DNA of 10,718 nucleotides from Anaerolineales bacterium (GCA_030642885.1 DAOWMX010000048.1:1-10718); one strand, 5' to 3'; positions 1 to 6,946 are shown, counted from the first letter of the stretch. Made by a program: numbers and translations. The notes: a model not told the origin generated them from the letters alone.

Positions 1-238
1 CCGCCCGACTTTTTGTCAAAACTCAAGTATGTAAGCAAGGCGGATATTTCTTCCTGACGTCGATTATCGGACTTGAGATAGCAGAGCGTAAGAGGTGGAC
101 TTCGTCGCAGAGGGATGGTGCATACTCCAGAGAAGGAGCTCCCAGGATAATCATCACAGGGATTTCTCGCGGAGTTTATCCTGAGTAAAACCGAAGGGCT
201 CGAAATGACATTAAGTAGCACAGAACTCATCCCAGACC

Positions 239-348
239 TGTCAATGCGAGGAGCCCGTCAGGGCGGCGCCTGTCCTGAGCGAAGCCGAAGGATCTCAATC
301 TCTGCACAACTAACGATGAGATTTCTTCGCCTGCGGCTCGCAATTACA
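239..348. repeat. 110 bp palindromic element, copy 1 (REP/MITE-like)
   Basis: The element is bounded by inverted ends TGTCAATGCGAG (239-250) and CTCGCAATTACA (337-348), with GC-rich inner arms and the TCCTGAG...CGAAGG core at 273-291. It encodes no protein. Palindromic elements with ends of the TGTCATTGCGAG type are common dispersed repeats in Chloroflexota and some other bacteria; that link is from general knowledge. Whether it is mobilised by a transposase in trans cannot be judged from this copy. Confidence 0.65.
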
Positions 349-489
349 CTAAGAGATGGACTTCGTCGCAGAGGGATGGTGCATCCTCCAGAGAAGGAAT
401 TCCCAGGATAATCATCGTAGGGATTTCTCGGTCGCCGTTTCACGGCTCGCTCGAAATGACATTAAGTAGCGCAGAACTCATCCCGGATC

Positions 490-599
490 TGTCATTGCGA
501 GAAGCCCGTCAGGGCGACGCCTGTCCTGAGCGAAGCCAAAGGATCTCAATCTCTGCACAACTAACGATGAGATTGCTTCGCCTGCGGCTCTCAATGACA
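490..599. repeat. 110 bp palindromic element, copy 2 (REP/MITE-like)
   Basis: The second copy lies in step with the first, 251 bp downstream. Its ends are better preserved: TGTCATTGCGAG (490-501) against CTCTCAATGACA (588-599), an 11 of 12 inverted match. The internal core TCCTGAGCGAAGCCAAAGG lies at 524-542. Same length as copy 1, with about a dozen substitutions by eye. Confidence 0.7.
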
Positions 600-805
600 C
601 TAAGAGATGGACATCGTCGCAGAAGGATAGTGCATCCTCTAGAAAAGGTGTTCCCAGGATAATCATTACAGGGATTTCTCGCGGAGTTTATCCTGAGTAA
701 AACCGAAGGGCTCGAAATGACATCTGGGGTCAGGACTCTTTCCCTACTCGTCATTGCCAAATAAGTAATTCGAATCGGTGGTCGATGTCAATTGATTAGA
801 AAAAG

Positions 806-1591
806 TTACGGCCAGGGAATACTCACGGGGTCGGTGTAGCCGTGTTTCTCTACCACAAATAAAGATCCGGCCGATTTGCCATCACACGTCTGCTCATCGG
901 TGAAAGTATAGGATGGGGTATTCGTATGCACGGCAACGTCGAAGAGGAAACCGTTCTGGCATATCCGCGCCTCGATCATGTAGCCACGATCATCATCCTC
1001 GGTCATGTAAACTGCCGTCCATGAGACGGTTACCTTATCGCCGTTGCGTTCAGCCCAAACCTTATCGGGCGGACCGTAAAGCACAGACCAGGGTAACCGG
1101 CGGTGCATCACCACTACGCTGAAGATATCGCCTTCCACACTGACCAAGGAGGCAGAAATCCAGCAAGGCCACTCCTGTATGTCGGGCTTGATGAAAAGCC
1201 ACGAGCCATCGTAGTTACGATTCCAAACCAATGCGTGATAGCCAGTATAGAGATCACCAGCATGAAGATAGGCAGTGCCAGGGCCATAGCGGCAATGTGA
1301 CTGCTGCAGTACGGTAGCGTCGGGGAAATCGAAGGTCGCCGTCGGGCTGATCGTCGGTGTGGGTGTAATCGTCGGGGTTGACGTCACGGTCGGTGTGGGT
1401 GTATTCGTCGGCGTATCCGTTGACGTGGGCGTTAGAGTCGCCGTAGGCGTATCCGTCGGTGTAAGCGTGATCGTAGGAGTCGGCGTTGCTGTTGCGAGAA
1501 GAGATGCCAGGGATGTAGAGCTGCACCCGGGAAGAAGAAAACCCACCAGGATGAGTAACAATAGTTTGAGTTCGTACCTTTGTGCAACCAT
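806..1591 (-). CDS. Secreted lipoprotein with Thr/Pro-rich linker and SH3-like domain
   Basis: The 261-residue product is probably exported and lipid-anchored. Residues 1-22 form a signal peptide with a Leu-rich core ending in the lipobox L-P-G-C, with the lipidated Cys at 23. Residues ~34-86 are a linker of repeated T-P-T units, typical of surface spacers in Chloroflexota. Residues ~93-152 resemble a bacterial SH3 (SH3b) domain, with C100, the G-P-G-T motif after it, and W-rich strands ending in S-L-V. Residues ~166-258 look like a beta-sandwich of fibronectin type III kind, with V-T-V-S-W near 187-191. No catalytic motif is seen; a role in binding cell wall or a surface ligand is inference. 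The ATG at 1591 has GGTGG nine bases upstream and gives a complete signal peptide. The gene is divergent from the ABC pair and its ligand is unknown. Confidence 0.85.
   Translation of the reverse strand: MVAQRYELKLLLLILVGFLLPGCSSTSLASLLATATPTPTITLTPTDTPTATLTPTSTDTPTNTPTPTVTSTPTITPTPTISPTATFDFPDATVLQQSHCRYGPGTAYLHAGDLYTGYHALVWNRNYDGSWLFIKPDIQEWPCWISASLVSVEGDIFSVVVMHRRLPWSVLYGPPDKVWAERNGDKVTVSWTAVYMTEDDDRGYMIEARICQNGFLFDVAVHTNTPSYTFTDEQTCDGKSAGSLFVVEKHGYTDPVSIPWP
1334..1492 (-). repeat. Low-complexity Thr/Pro codon repeat inside the lipoprotein gene
   Basis: This stretch encodes residues ~34-86, an irregular series of T-P-T and T-P-T-x-T units. At DNA level it is a degenerate array of ACNCCNAC-type codons, which opens long spurious frames on both strands (a Val/Gly-rich one on the plus strand and a Tyr/Asp/Ala-rich one on the minus strand). 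Such tracts commonly vary in length by slippage between strains. Confidence 0.85.
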
Positions 1592-1615
1592 TTGATCTAA
1601 CCACCAATGGTTGCA
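1583..1615. promoter_or_regulatory. Inverted repeat spanning the lipoprotein start codon
   Basis: Perfect 9 bp arms TGCAACCAT (1583-1591) and ATGGTTGCA (1607-1615) are separated by 15 bases. On the minus strand the second arm is the ATG-GTT-GCA start of the gene, and the spacer contains the GGTGG ribosome site. In RNA this could form a hairpin closing over the start codon. In DNA it could be an operator overlapping the likely transcription start. Confidence 0.5.
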
Positions 1616-1888
1616 TTCTAAAGCACACTACAGGCATATCGCAATGAAACGGGAGGGCTAGGTGCGCCCGACCCTTGATCGAGGATTCCGCAAGTCTCAA
1701 AGTTAAAAACCATACTGCTTGCTTTGCGATTATCCTTGCTTATGGAATTCTCTCTCGTCTGGGTCGAGAGCGATCCGATAGCTATCTTAAGCGCATCTCC
1801 TTTAATAGAGGTTGGATGTTTTGGGTCTATCCGTAGGTGCAACCTGCGCACTCAACAACACTCACATCTCATTTCTTTTCGCTAGAGG
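1592..1888. other. Divergent intergenic region between lipoprotein and ABC genes
   Basis: No gene is supported here. It holds the candidate lipoprotein promoter, a perfect 6 bp inverted repeat CTCTCG (1752-1757) / CGAGAG (1765-1770) with a 7-base loop, and a perfect 10 bp palindrome GATAGCTATC (1777-1786). The last two lie ~105-135 bp upstream of the ABC start and could bind a regulator, although no regulator gene is in the window. A 77-codon minus-strand frame (1618-1851) has no family resemblance and crosses the promoter, so I reject it. Confidence 0.5.
1615..1644 (-). promoter_or_regulatory. Candidate promoter for the lipoprotein gene
   Basis: On the minus strand a -10-like TAGAAT (1620 to 1615, 5 of 6 to TATAAT) follows a -35-like TTGCGA (1644 to 1639, 4 of 6 to TTGACA) with an 18-base spacer. 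It lies immediately upstream of the start-codon inverted repeat. If used, transcription would begin near 1608, inside that repeat. Confidence 0.4.
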
Positions 1889-3745
1889 ATGTATAATTTC
1901 ACCCTAATTATGGGATCACAAGAGAAAGTTTCAAAAACTGAGTTCTCACTCGAAGACGAATATCCCTACAACCGAACCGGACCGGTGCGCTGGATTATTT
2001 CCCACGCGCTGCGCTACCCAATCCTCCCGCTTGGCCTGGTTCTCGCCGCGGCGGGGAATAACCTCGCTTTTGGCTATGTCCAGATTTTCATAGGGCGCAC
2101 ATTCGATCTGATCACCTCGGTTGGCTGGACGCGAGCAGACTTAAAAGTTGCGGCGCTCGCCATCTTGGCCGCAGCCCTTTCCCAGGGTTTCACTGGTTTA
2201 ATTCGGAACTACGCCGCGGAGTTCATGGCGCAAGCCATCGAACGCGACACCCGGCACGAACTCTACGTCAGCCTGCTGGGAAAGAGCCAAACTTTCCACG
2301 GCCGCCAGCGCGTCGGCGACATCATGTCCCGGGCTACGAATGATGTTCGCTCGTTAAACCTGATGTTCAGCCCCGGCATGATGTTGATCACAGACTCAAT
2401 TATGAATTTGGTTATCCCCATCGTATTGATTGGGCTGATTCGTGTGGAGCTTTTAATCGTTCCGCTCATGTTCACTGTCGCGCTTGTCCTGACGCTGCTC
2501 GATTACAATCGCCGCCTCAGCCCGGTCAGCCGCGACATTCGCGACCAGTTCGGAACAATGAACGCCGGCTTAGCCGAGGCGATCGCCGGGATCGAGGTTG
2601 TCAAGGCGAACGTCCAAGAACACTACGAATGGGACAAATTCACCCATAACGCCCGCCGATTTCGAGATCTTTTTGTCCAGCGCGGTGAAATCCAGGCACG
2701 ATACTGGCCCATGTTGGCTTTCGCCGTATTTTGGTCCCTTGGCTTCTTCCATGCGCTTACCATCTGGCATGCGGGTCGCATCTCCCTTGGCGAGGTGGTC
2801 GCCTTCGTAGGACTCATGGGCGGGCTTCGCTTCCCGACCTTTATCTCCCTTTTCTCGTTCGACCTGGTGCAGCTCGGGATCGCCGGCGCACGCCGCATTC
2901 TCAAATTAATAAACACTGAAACCGAATTGGACGAGAATGTTGGCGGCGTCGCTCAACCAATCCGGGGTGAGGTTTCATTTGATAAGGTCAGCTTCGGTTA
3001 CAACGGGAAGCTGGTGCTAAAAGATATCTCCTTCACGGCTAAACCCGGCGAGACGATCGCCATTGTCGGCCAGACCGGCTCTGGCAAGACCACCCTCACG
3101 CACCTTATCAACCGTATCTATGATGTGAATGAAGGGACAGTGCTTGTCGATGGGATCGATGTGCGAGATTGGAGCATGGAATCGTTACGCTCCCAGATTT
3201 CCACCATTGAACAGGATGTCTTCCTTTTCTCAACTAAACTCTCCGAAAATATCTCCTTCGGTCGCGATGACGCCACCAAAGAAATGATTGAGACGGCCGC
3301 CCGTGAAGCCCAGGCAGACGAGTTCATTCGCAGCTTCACGGACGGCTACGATACCGAAATCGGAGAGCGCGGCGTGACCCTCTCCGGCGGTCAACGGCAG
3401 CGCATCGCCATCGCCCGCGCCTTCCTCACCGACCCGCGCATCCTCATCCTGGACGATAGCACAAGCGCCATCGACAGCGAAACAGAGGATCAGATCCAGC
3501 GCGCCATGCGCAGGATCAGCGAGAAAAGGACAACTTTTCTCATCACACATCGCCTCAGCCAGATCCGCTGGGCAGATCGAATACTCGTGCTCCGTGGAGG
3601 AGAGATTATCGATCAAGGGACGCACACAGAACTATTGGCCCGCTCTGCGGACTACCAGCGCATCTTCGCTCGCGTTCGGTCATCCGCTGATGACGGCTCA
3701 TCCACCGACTCACCAACGGACACAACCCCTAAGGCGGGAGAGTAA
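1889..3745 (+). CDS. ABC exporter half-transporter, degenerate-site subunit (heterodimer partner A)
   Basis: A type IV ABC exporter subunit (ABCB-like) of 618 residues: six membrane segments (~40-325) followed by an ATP-binding domain (~360-590). Visible motifs are Walker A G-Q-T-G-S-G-K-T (394-401), Q-loop Q442, intact signature L-S-G-G-Q (498-502), Walker B I-L-I-L-D (D522) and H-loop H554. The residue after D522 is Asp (D523), where an active ATPase has Glu, so this subunit's own Walker site is degenerate. A hydrophilic Ser/Thr/Asp tail ends the protein. The next gene starts six bases after the stop and has the complementary defect, so the two form one exporter, as in TM287/288, LmrCD and BmrCD. 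Substrate unknown; drugs, lipids or peptides are possible. The coordinates use the longest ATG (1889). AGAGG abuts that ATG too closely to act as a ribosome site, and a TATAAT overlaps it, so the second ATG (1910, residue 8) may be the true start. Confidence 0.93.
   Translation: MYNFTLIMGSQEKVSKTEFSLEDEYPYNRTGPVRWIISHALRYPILPLGLVLAAAGNNLAFGYVQIFIGRTFDLITSVGWTRADLKVAALAILAAALSQGFTGLIRNYAAEFMAQAIERDTRHELYVSLLGKSQTFHGRQRVGDIMSRATNDVRSLNLMFSPGMMLITDSIMNLVIPIVLIGLIRVELLIVPLMFTVALVLTLLDYNRRLSPVSRDIRDQFGTMNAGLAEAIAGIEVVKANVQEHYEWDKFTHNARRFRDLFVQRGEIQARYWPMLAFAVFWSLGFFHALTIWHAGRISLGEVVAFVGLMGGLRFPTFISLFSFDLVQLGIAGARRILKLINTETELDENVGGVAQPIRGEVSFDKVSFGYNGKLVLKDISFTAKPGETIAIVGQTGSGKTTLTHLINRIYDVNEGTVLVDGIDVRDWSMESLRSQISTIEQDVFLFSTKLSENISFGRDDATKEMIETAAREAQADEFIRSFTDGYDTEIGERGVTLSGGQRQRIAIARAFLTDPRILILDDSTSAIDSETEDQIQRAMRRISEKRTTFLITHRLSQIRWADRILVLRGGEIIDQGTHTELLARSADYQRIFARVRSSADDGSSTDSPTDTTPKAGE
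1892..1897 (+). promoter_or_regulatory. TATAAT -10 box overlapping the first ABC start codon
   Basis: A perfect TATAAT preceded by TG-type sequence (ATGTATAAT) sits over the first in-frame ATG at 1889. No good -35 is seen at 16-18 bases. Transcription would start around 1904, five or six bases before the second in-frame ATG at 1910, giving a nearly leaderless message. Confidence 0.4.
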
Positions 3746-3751
3746 CGAGAT

Positions 3752-5557
3752 ATGGGGTTCATTCTCGACGGACTCGACACCGAATCTTACGACCGTGAGT
3801 ACAGCGATCGCGACCTGCTGCTGCGGATCATTTCCTATTTCCGTCCACACGGCCGCAAGATGGCATTGGTCGCTCTCATGCTCACACTGAACTCAGTGGC
3901 CGGAAGCGCCAGACCGATTGTTATCGCCAAAGCGATTGATCAGATCGCCGAAACACCCACCCAATACCTTATGGCACTCGCCGCAAGCGTGCTCCTGCTA
4001 TTCGGTGTGGCCGCCTGGGTCACCAATTTCATCCGCCAGTGGTTCTCGGCTAGAGTGGTTGGGGATGTAGTCCTCCAACTTCGCGCTGATTCCCTGGACG
4101 CCACCATCCGCCATGATATGCCCTTCTTCGATCTGCACCCAACAGGCAAGATCGTAAGCCGCGTAACCTCTGATACACAGGATTTCTCAGACGTTGTGGG
4201 ATTGGTCATCAACTTGATCAGCCAAATATTGATGATCATCATTCTGATCATCTGGCTTTTCAATATTAACGTCGGACTCACCCTCCTTCTGCTGGGAATG
4301 TCCCCCATCGCAGCCGTTATTGCCTTGAGCTTCAGGCGAGTCGCCCGTCGTGTGACCCAGCGTGCACGTCGGGTAACGGCGAAGATTAATGCCCAGATCC
4401 AGGAGTCAATCAGTGGAATCATCGTTGCTAAGAGCTTCCGTAAAGAACAGACGATCTTTGAGACCTTTGAACGCAATAACCGCCAGGCCTATCAAGTGGG
4501 CGTGCGCCGCGGGCTGACTTTAAACACCATTTTCCCCATCATGGGGTTTGCGAATGGCCTGGCAACAGCAATGCTGGTCTTCGCCGCAGGGCTGCGTGTT
4601 CAAACTGGCGCTATCTCCCCCGGCGAGTGGTACCTCTTCATGCAGGCTGTAGGTTTCTTCTGGTACCCGCTCATGGGGATCGCATCTTTCTGGAGCCAGT
4701 TCCAAGATGGCCTATCCGCCGCCGAACGAGTGTTCGCTCTGATCGATGCCCAACCAGATGTCGAGCAAATAGCAAACGAACCAGTTGATGAACTCGAGGG
4801 CCGCATCGAATTCAGGAATTTGCGCTTCAGCTACTCGGAAAAAGAGGTCGTCCTTCCAGACTTTTCATTAATGATCCATCCCGGCAAGACGCTCGCTCTT
4901 GTCGGTCACACGGGCGCAGGGAAGAGCAGCATCGCTAAATTGATCACTCGCTTCTACGAATTCCAGGAGGGTGAGCTGCTTATTGACGGTCGCGATATCC
5001 GCCGTTTGGATCTAGATATGGTTCGACGGAATTTGGGGTTGGTCCCGCAGGACCCCTTCCTTTTCTCGGCTACTGTTGCCGAGAACATTCGCTACGGCCG
5101 GCCCGAGGCGACGGAGAAAGATGTGCGCAAAGCTGCCGAGCATATCAGCGGCGGCGAATGGCTCGCCGATTTACCTAACGGGCTGGAAACCAACGCCGGT
5201 GAGCGCGGCGCAAATCTATCGATGGGTCAACGTCAGCTCGTCGCCCTAGCGCGAGTATTGCTGAAGGATCCGGCGATCCTCATCCTCGATGAAGCCACAG
5301 CCAGTGTCGATCCTTTTACGGAAGCGCAGATCCAGAGTGCGCTGCAGCAAGTGATGCACGGGCGTACTTCCGTGGTCATCGCCCACCGCCTGTGGACCGT
5401 GCAGAATGCCGACCGAATTATCATCATCGATAGGGGCAGGGTCATTGGGGATGGAACGCATAGCTCATTGATGGCAGAAGGTGGGCATTATGCCGATCTA
5501 TACAATACTTACTTCCGCCACCAATCGTTGGAATACATCGAGAGCATGGGGAATTAG
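3752..5557 (+). CDS. ABC exporter half-transporter, catalytic-site subunit (heterodimer partner B)
   Basis: The second half of the exporter, 601 residues, with membrane segments at ~38-60, 72-95, 146-170, 173-193, 258-281 and 290-312, then an ATP-binding domain (~350-590). Motifs: Walker A G-H-T-G-A-G-K-S (385-392), Q-loop Q433, Walker B I-L-I-L-D-E with catalytic E514, and H545. The signature is L-S-M-G-Q (489-493) instead of L-S-G-G-Q. In an assembled dimer this altered signature faces the Walker site of the upstream subunit, which lacks the catalytic Glu, so one composite site should be inactive or slow. The other, formed by this Walker site and the intact upstream signature, should hydrolyse ATP. 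The start follows the upstream stop by six bases, with GGGAGAG lying in the end of the upstream gene, pointing to translational coupling. Export of a hydrophobic compound is the family expectation; the substrate is not identifiable. Confidence 0.94.
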   Translation: MGFILDGLDTESYDREYSDRDLLLRIISYFRPHGRKMALVALMLTLNSVAGSARPIVIAKAIDQIAETPTQYLMALAASVLLLFGVAAWVTNFIRQWFSARVVGDVVLQLRADSLDATIRHDMPFFDLHPTGKIVSRVTSDTQDFSDVVGLVINLISQILMIIILIIWLFNINVGLTLLLLGMSPIAAVIALSFRRVARRVTQRARRVTAKINAQIQESISGIIVAKSFRKEQTIFETFERNNRQAYQVGVRRGLTLNTIFPIMGFANGLATAMLVFAAGLRVQTGAISPGEWYLFMQAVGFFWYPLMGIASFWSQFQDGLSAAERVFALIDAQPDVEQIANEPVDELEGRIEFRNLRFSYSEKEVVLPDFSLMIHPGKTLALVGHTGAGKSSIAKLITRFYEFQEGELLIDGRDIRRLDLDMVRRNLGLVPQDPFLFSATVAENIRYGRPEATEKDVRKAAEHISGGEWLADLPNGLETNAGERGANLSMGQRQLVALARVLLKDPAILILDEATASVDPFTEAQIQSALQQVMHGRTSVVIAHRLWTVQNADRIIIIDRGRVIGDGTHSSLMAEGGHYADLYNTYFRHQSLEYIESMGN

Positions 5558-5622
5558 CTGCGAAAGCCGTGCTTCTTGACCCCTTTCGATCCAACAATTC
5601 GCAGCAGTGAAAGCCCATTCTT
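5557..5622. terminator. Hairpins between convergent ABC and rtcA genes
   Basis: The gap between the ABC stop and the rtcA stop contains GCTGCGAA (5557-5564) / TTCGCAGC (5598-5605), an alternative CGAAAG (5561-5566) / CTTTCG (5583-5588), and a small CCCAT-TCTT-ATGGG hairpin near 5614-5627. The first two are mutually exclusive. No T-run follows on either strand, so a classical intrinsic terminator is not demonstrated; termination by position between converging genes is inference. Confidence 0.3.
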
Positions 5623-5670
5623 ATGGGTGCGAAGTGAACCCCCAAAGGTCTAAGAGAACCCTCGCTTCAA

Positions 5671-6711
5671 CTATCGATTGCCCAACGGTCTAATCTCGAC
5701 TACCCCTGGCTGATCCAATTCGCCCCTAACATCAATCTCCGCCGCGCCGAAAGCGCGGATCACCTCGGCGTTAGTGAGCAAATGCTGGGTGATTTTCGAG
5801 GTGCGAAATTCCGAATCCCCTTCAGCGAAGGCTAACGGGAGCAGGAGCTGATCCGCAAGATATGTGTCTACAACCCCTTCTCCGTGCAGAAACACAAGAA
5901 GCGCGTCAACGGCTTCATCGGCGACTCGCTCAGCCGGTTTGCCACGCGCGCCGAGACCGAAATAGCAGGCCTGACCAGACTCAAACTCGGCTTGAAGCAG
6001 GAGAAGTGTCCCCTTGCCAGGAGAGGGCAAGGTTTGGACATCGATCTCCACCGGGCAGCCTAGATCAGCCAGCCTTTTCACGGCTCGTTTCCGCTGCCGG
6101 TGGGCGATACTCTCCGGCAGATTGGAGACTGAAGAGAGGCCTCGAATCCGCTGAAGATCCCCCCGCTGCAAGCGCCTTAGCGGTGCAATCCTCTTCTTCA
6201 ACGGTTGAATGAGCGCCCTGATTCGCCCCCCACCCTGCGGATAGAAACCCGCTATCTCCAACACCAGGTCTGCCCGGAAACCCTGCAATTCCATCGCCGG
6301 AAGCCAGTTCCCTTCTAAATAATGGAAACACGGGCTCCAGGGCACATGAGTCCCACCCATGATTTCGATTTCCGATGGAGAATCAGCAGCGCTTAGCGGC
6401 AGGAAGACTGTCTGAAGCACAAGCGAAGTGGAGCCGGCGGTGGGAATCTCGAAGCGATAGGATCCGGAGCGAATCGAAGATGGCTGGAATTCAATTTCCC
6501 GAGATCCCAAACACGCGCCTTCTATCTGCGCCTGCCCCACGGAAGCCGCAGCATTCACAGAGGCCAGGTGCTGAGGCCGTAATCCTGGCTTCGATCTGCG
6601 CGCGCGAATATTATCGATTCGGAAATCCCTGTCCGTCATGAGCGCGAGCGTCAACGCGCTGCGCAGGATCTGCCCCCCGCCTTCACCTTTTGCTCCATCG
6701 ATCTCGATCAT
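5671..6711 (-). CDS. rtcA: RNA 3'-terminal phosphate cyclase (RtcA)
   Basis: The enzyme converts an RNA 3'-phosphate into a 2',3'-cyclic phosphate using ATP, through an adenylated His intermediate. The 346-residue product is close to the ~340 residues usual for bacterial RtcA. Near the N-terminus is the family block G-E-G-G-G-Q-I-L-R-S (9-18), then I-R-A-R-R-S-K-P-G-L-R-P-Q-H-L (35-49). Near the C-terminus is Y-L-A-D-Q-L-L-L-P-L followed by T-Q-H-L-L-T-N, whose His (310) matches the position of the nucleotidyl-accepting His309 of E. coli RtcA. I chose the ATG at 6711 because homology begins there (M-I-E-I-D-G) and GGGTGA precedes it by about eight bases. The frame stays open to 6879, but that extension runs through a dispersed repeat and is not expected to be protein. 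No rtcB or archease gene adjoins it; in E. coli rtcA is paired with rtcB. The role may be RNA repair or end modification. Confidence 0.92.
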   Translation of the reverse strand: MIEIDGAKGEGGGQILRSALTLALMTDRDFRIDNIRARRSKPGLRPQHLASVNAAASVGQAQIEGACLGSREIEFQPSSIRSGSYRFEIPTAGSTSLVLQTVFLPLSAADSPSEIEIMGGTHVPWSPCFHYLEGNWLPAMELQGFRADLVLEIAGFYPQGGGRIRALIQPLKKRIAPLRRLQRGDLQRIRGLSSVSNLPESIAHRQRKRAVKRLADLGCPVEIDVQTLPSPGKGTLLLLQAEFESGQACYFGLGARGKPAERVADEAVDALLVFLHGEGVVDTYLADQLLLPLAFAEGDSEFRTSKITQHLLTNAEVIRAFGAAEIDVRGELDQPGVVEIRPLGNR

Positions 6712-6807
6712 CGCTGTTTTCACCCGCTTTTTAATCAACCTCATTTTCGCATGTTTTTGGCCTCTACCCCAAATACAGCGGGTAAAAAAGAGAGTCTTCG
6801 TCGCGGC

Positions 6808-6846
6808 GTTCATCCTGAGCCTGTCGAAGGACTCCTCAGAATGACA
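6808..6846. repeat. Short palindromic dispersed repeat (TCATCCTGAG type)
   Basis: Inverted arms TCATCCTGAG (6810-6819) and CTCAGAATGA (6835-6844) match at 9 of 10 positions. The interior TCCTGAGCCTGTCGAAGG (6813-6830) shares its core with four sites in the left-end array (179-197, 273-291, 524-542, 691-709). It sits upstream of rtcA and inside its open frame, so it can mislead start-site prediction. Confidence 0.7.
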
Positions 6847-6946
6847 TTGGCCAGAAACCTGTCCTTCCAAGCGAAGCAATCTCCACCTTTGGATTTGTCA
6901 GAATTTGTTCCTCCCACCCGCAATCGCCGCATTCGCTTCAGAATTG

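Larger units (their letters stand above)
91..722. repeat. Tandem repeat array, period 251-261 bp, about 2.5 copies
   Basis: Unit 1 runs 91-351 (261 bp), unit 2 runs 352-602 (251 bp) and a partial unit 3 runs 603-722. Anchors that recur in step are AGAG(G/A)TGGAC at 91, 352 and 603, GGATTTCTCG at 160, 421 and 672, and CTCGAAATGACA near the end of each block. The 10 bp length difference comes from one swapped module: units 1 and 3 carry a 28-base version containing TCCTGAGTAAAACCGAAGG, while unit 2 carries an unrelated 18-base version containing CCGTTTCACGG. The copies differ by scattered substitutions, so the duplication is not very recent. The third copy breaks off after CTCGAAATGACA, where unique sequence begins. 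Confidence 0.9.
1..805. other. Non-coding region dominated by tandem repeats
   Basis: No convincing gene is present. Bases 1-90 show nothing recognisable apart from a short inverted pair (ACTCAAGT / ACTTGAG). Bases 91-722 are a tandem repeat array, annotated separately. Bases 723-805 are unique sequence leading to the end of the lipoprotein gene. Several open frames of 60-85 codons exist on both strands, but they recur in step with the repeat, have repeat-derived composition and lack ribosome sites, so I treat them as chance frames. Confidence 0.75.

Noticed and set aside
91..722. CRISPR array
   Set aside because: The repeats are ~250 bp and contiguous, with no short repeats separated by unique spacers and no cas genes.
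205..760. Several 60-85-codon frames on both strands within the left-end repeats
   Set aside because: They recur with the repeat period, overlap each other on opposite strands, are Arg/Ser-rich translations of palindromic DNA and lack ribosome sites.
762..791. TTGACA on the minus strand (791 to 786) as a promoter
   Set aside because: The hexamer at 17 bases spacing is TTACTT, a poor -10, and only non-coding repeats lie downstream.
1254..1700. 148-codon minus-strand frame overlapping the lipoprotein gene
   Set aside because: It is kept open by the Thr/Pro codon repeat read in a second frame (Asp/Ala/Tyr-rich) and crosses the promoter; the lipoprotein frame has a signal peptide, lipobox and domain features.
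1618..1851. 77-codon minus-strand frame in the divergent intergenic region
   Set aside because: No family resemblance, no ribosome site noted, and it covers the likely lipoprotein promoter and symmetric sites.
3230..3625. 131-codon minus-strand frame inside the first ABC gene
   Set aside because: It is antisense to the ATP-binding domain, whose motifs are all intact on the plus strand.
3940..4476. 178-codon minus-strand frame inside the second ABC gene
   Set aside because: It is antisense to the membrane domain; Arg/Ser/Thr-rich composition is typical of the reverse of hydrophobic coding sequence.
6712..6879. 56-residue N-terminal extension of RtcA
   Set aside because: RtcA homology starts at the ATG at 6711, which has a GGGTGA ribosome site; the extension translates a dispersed repeat.
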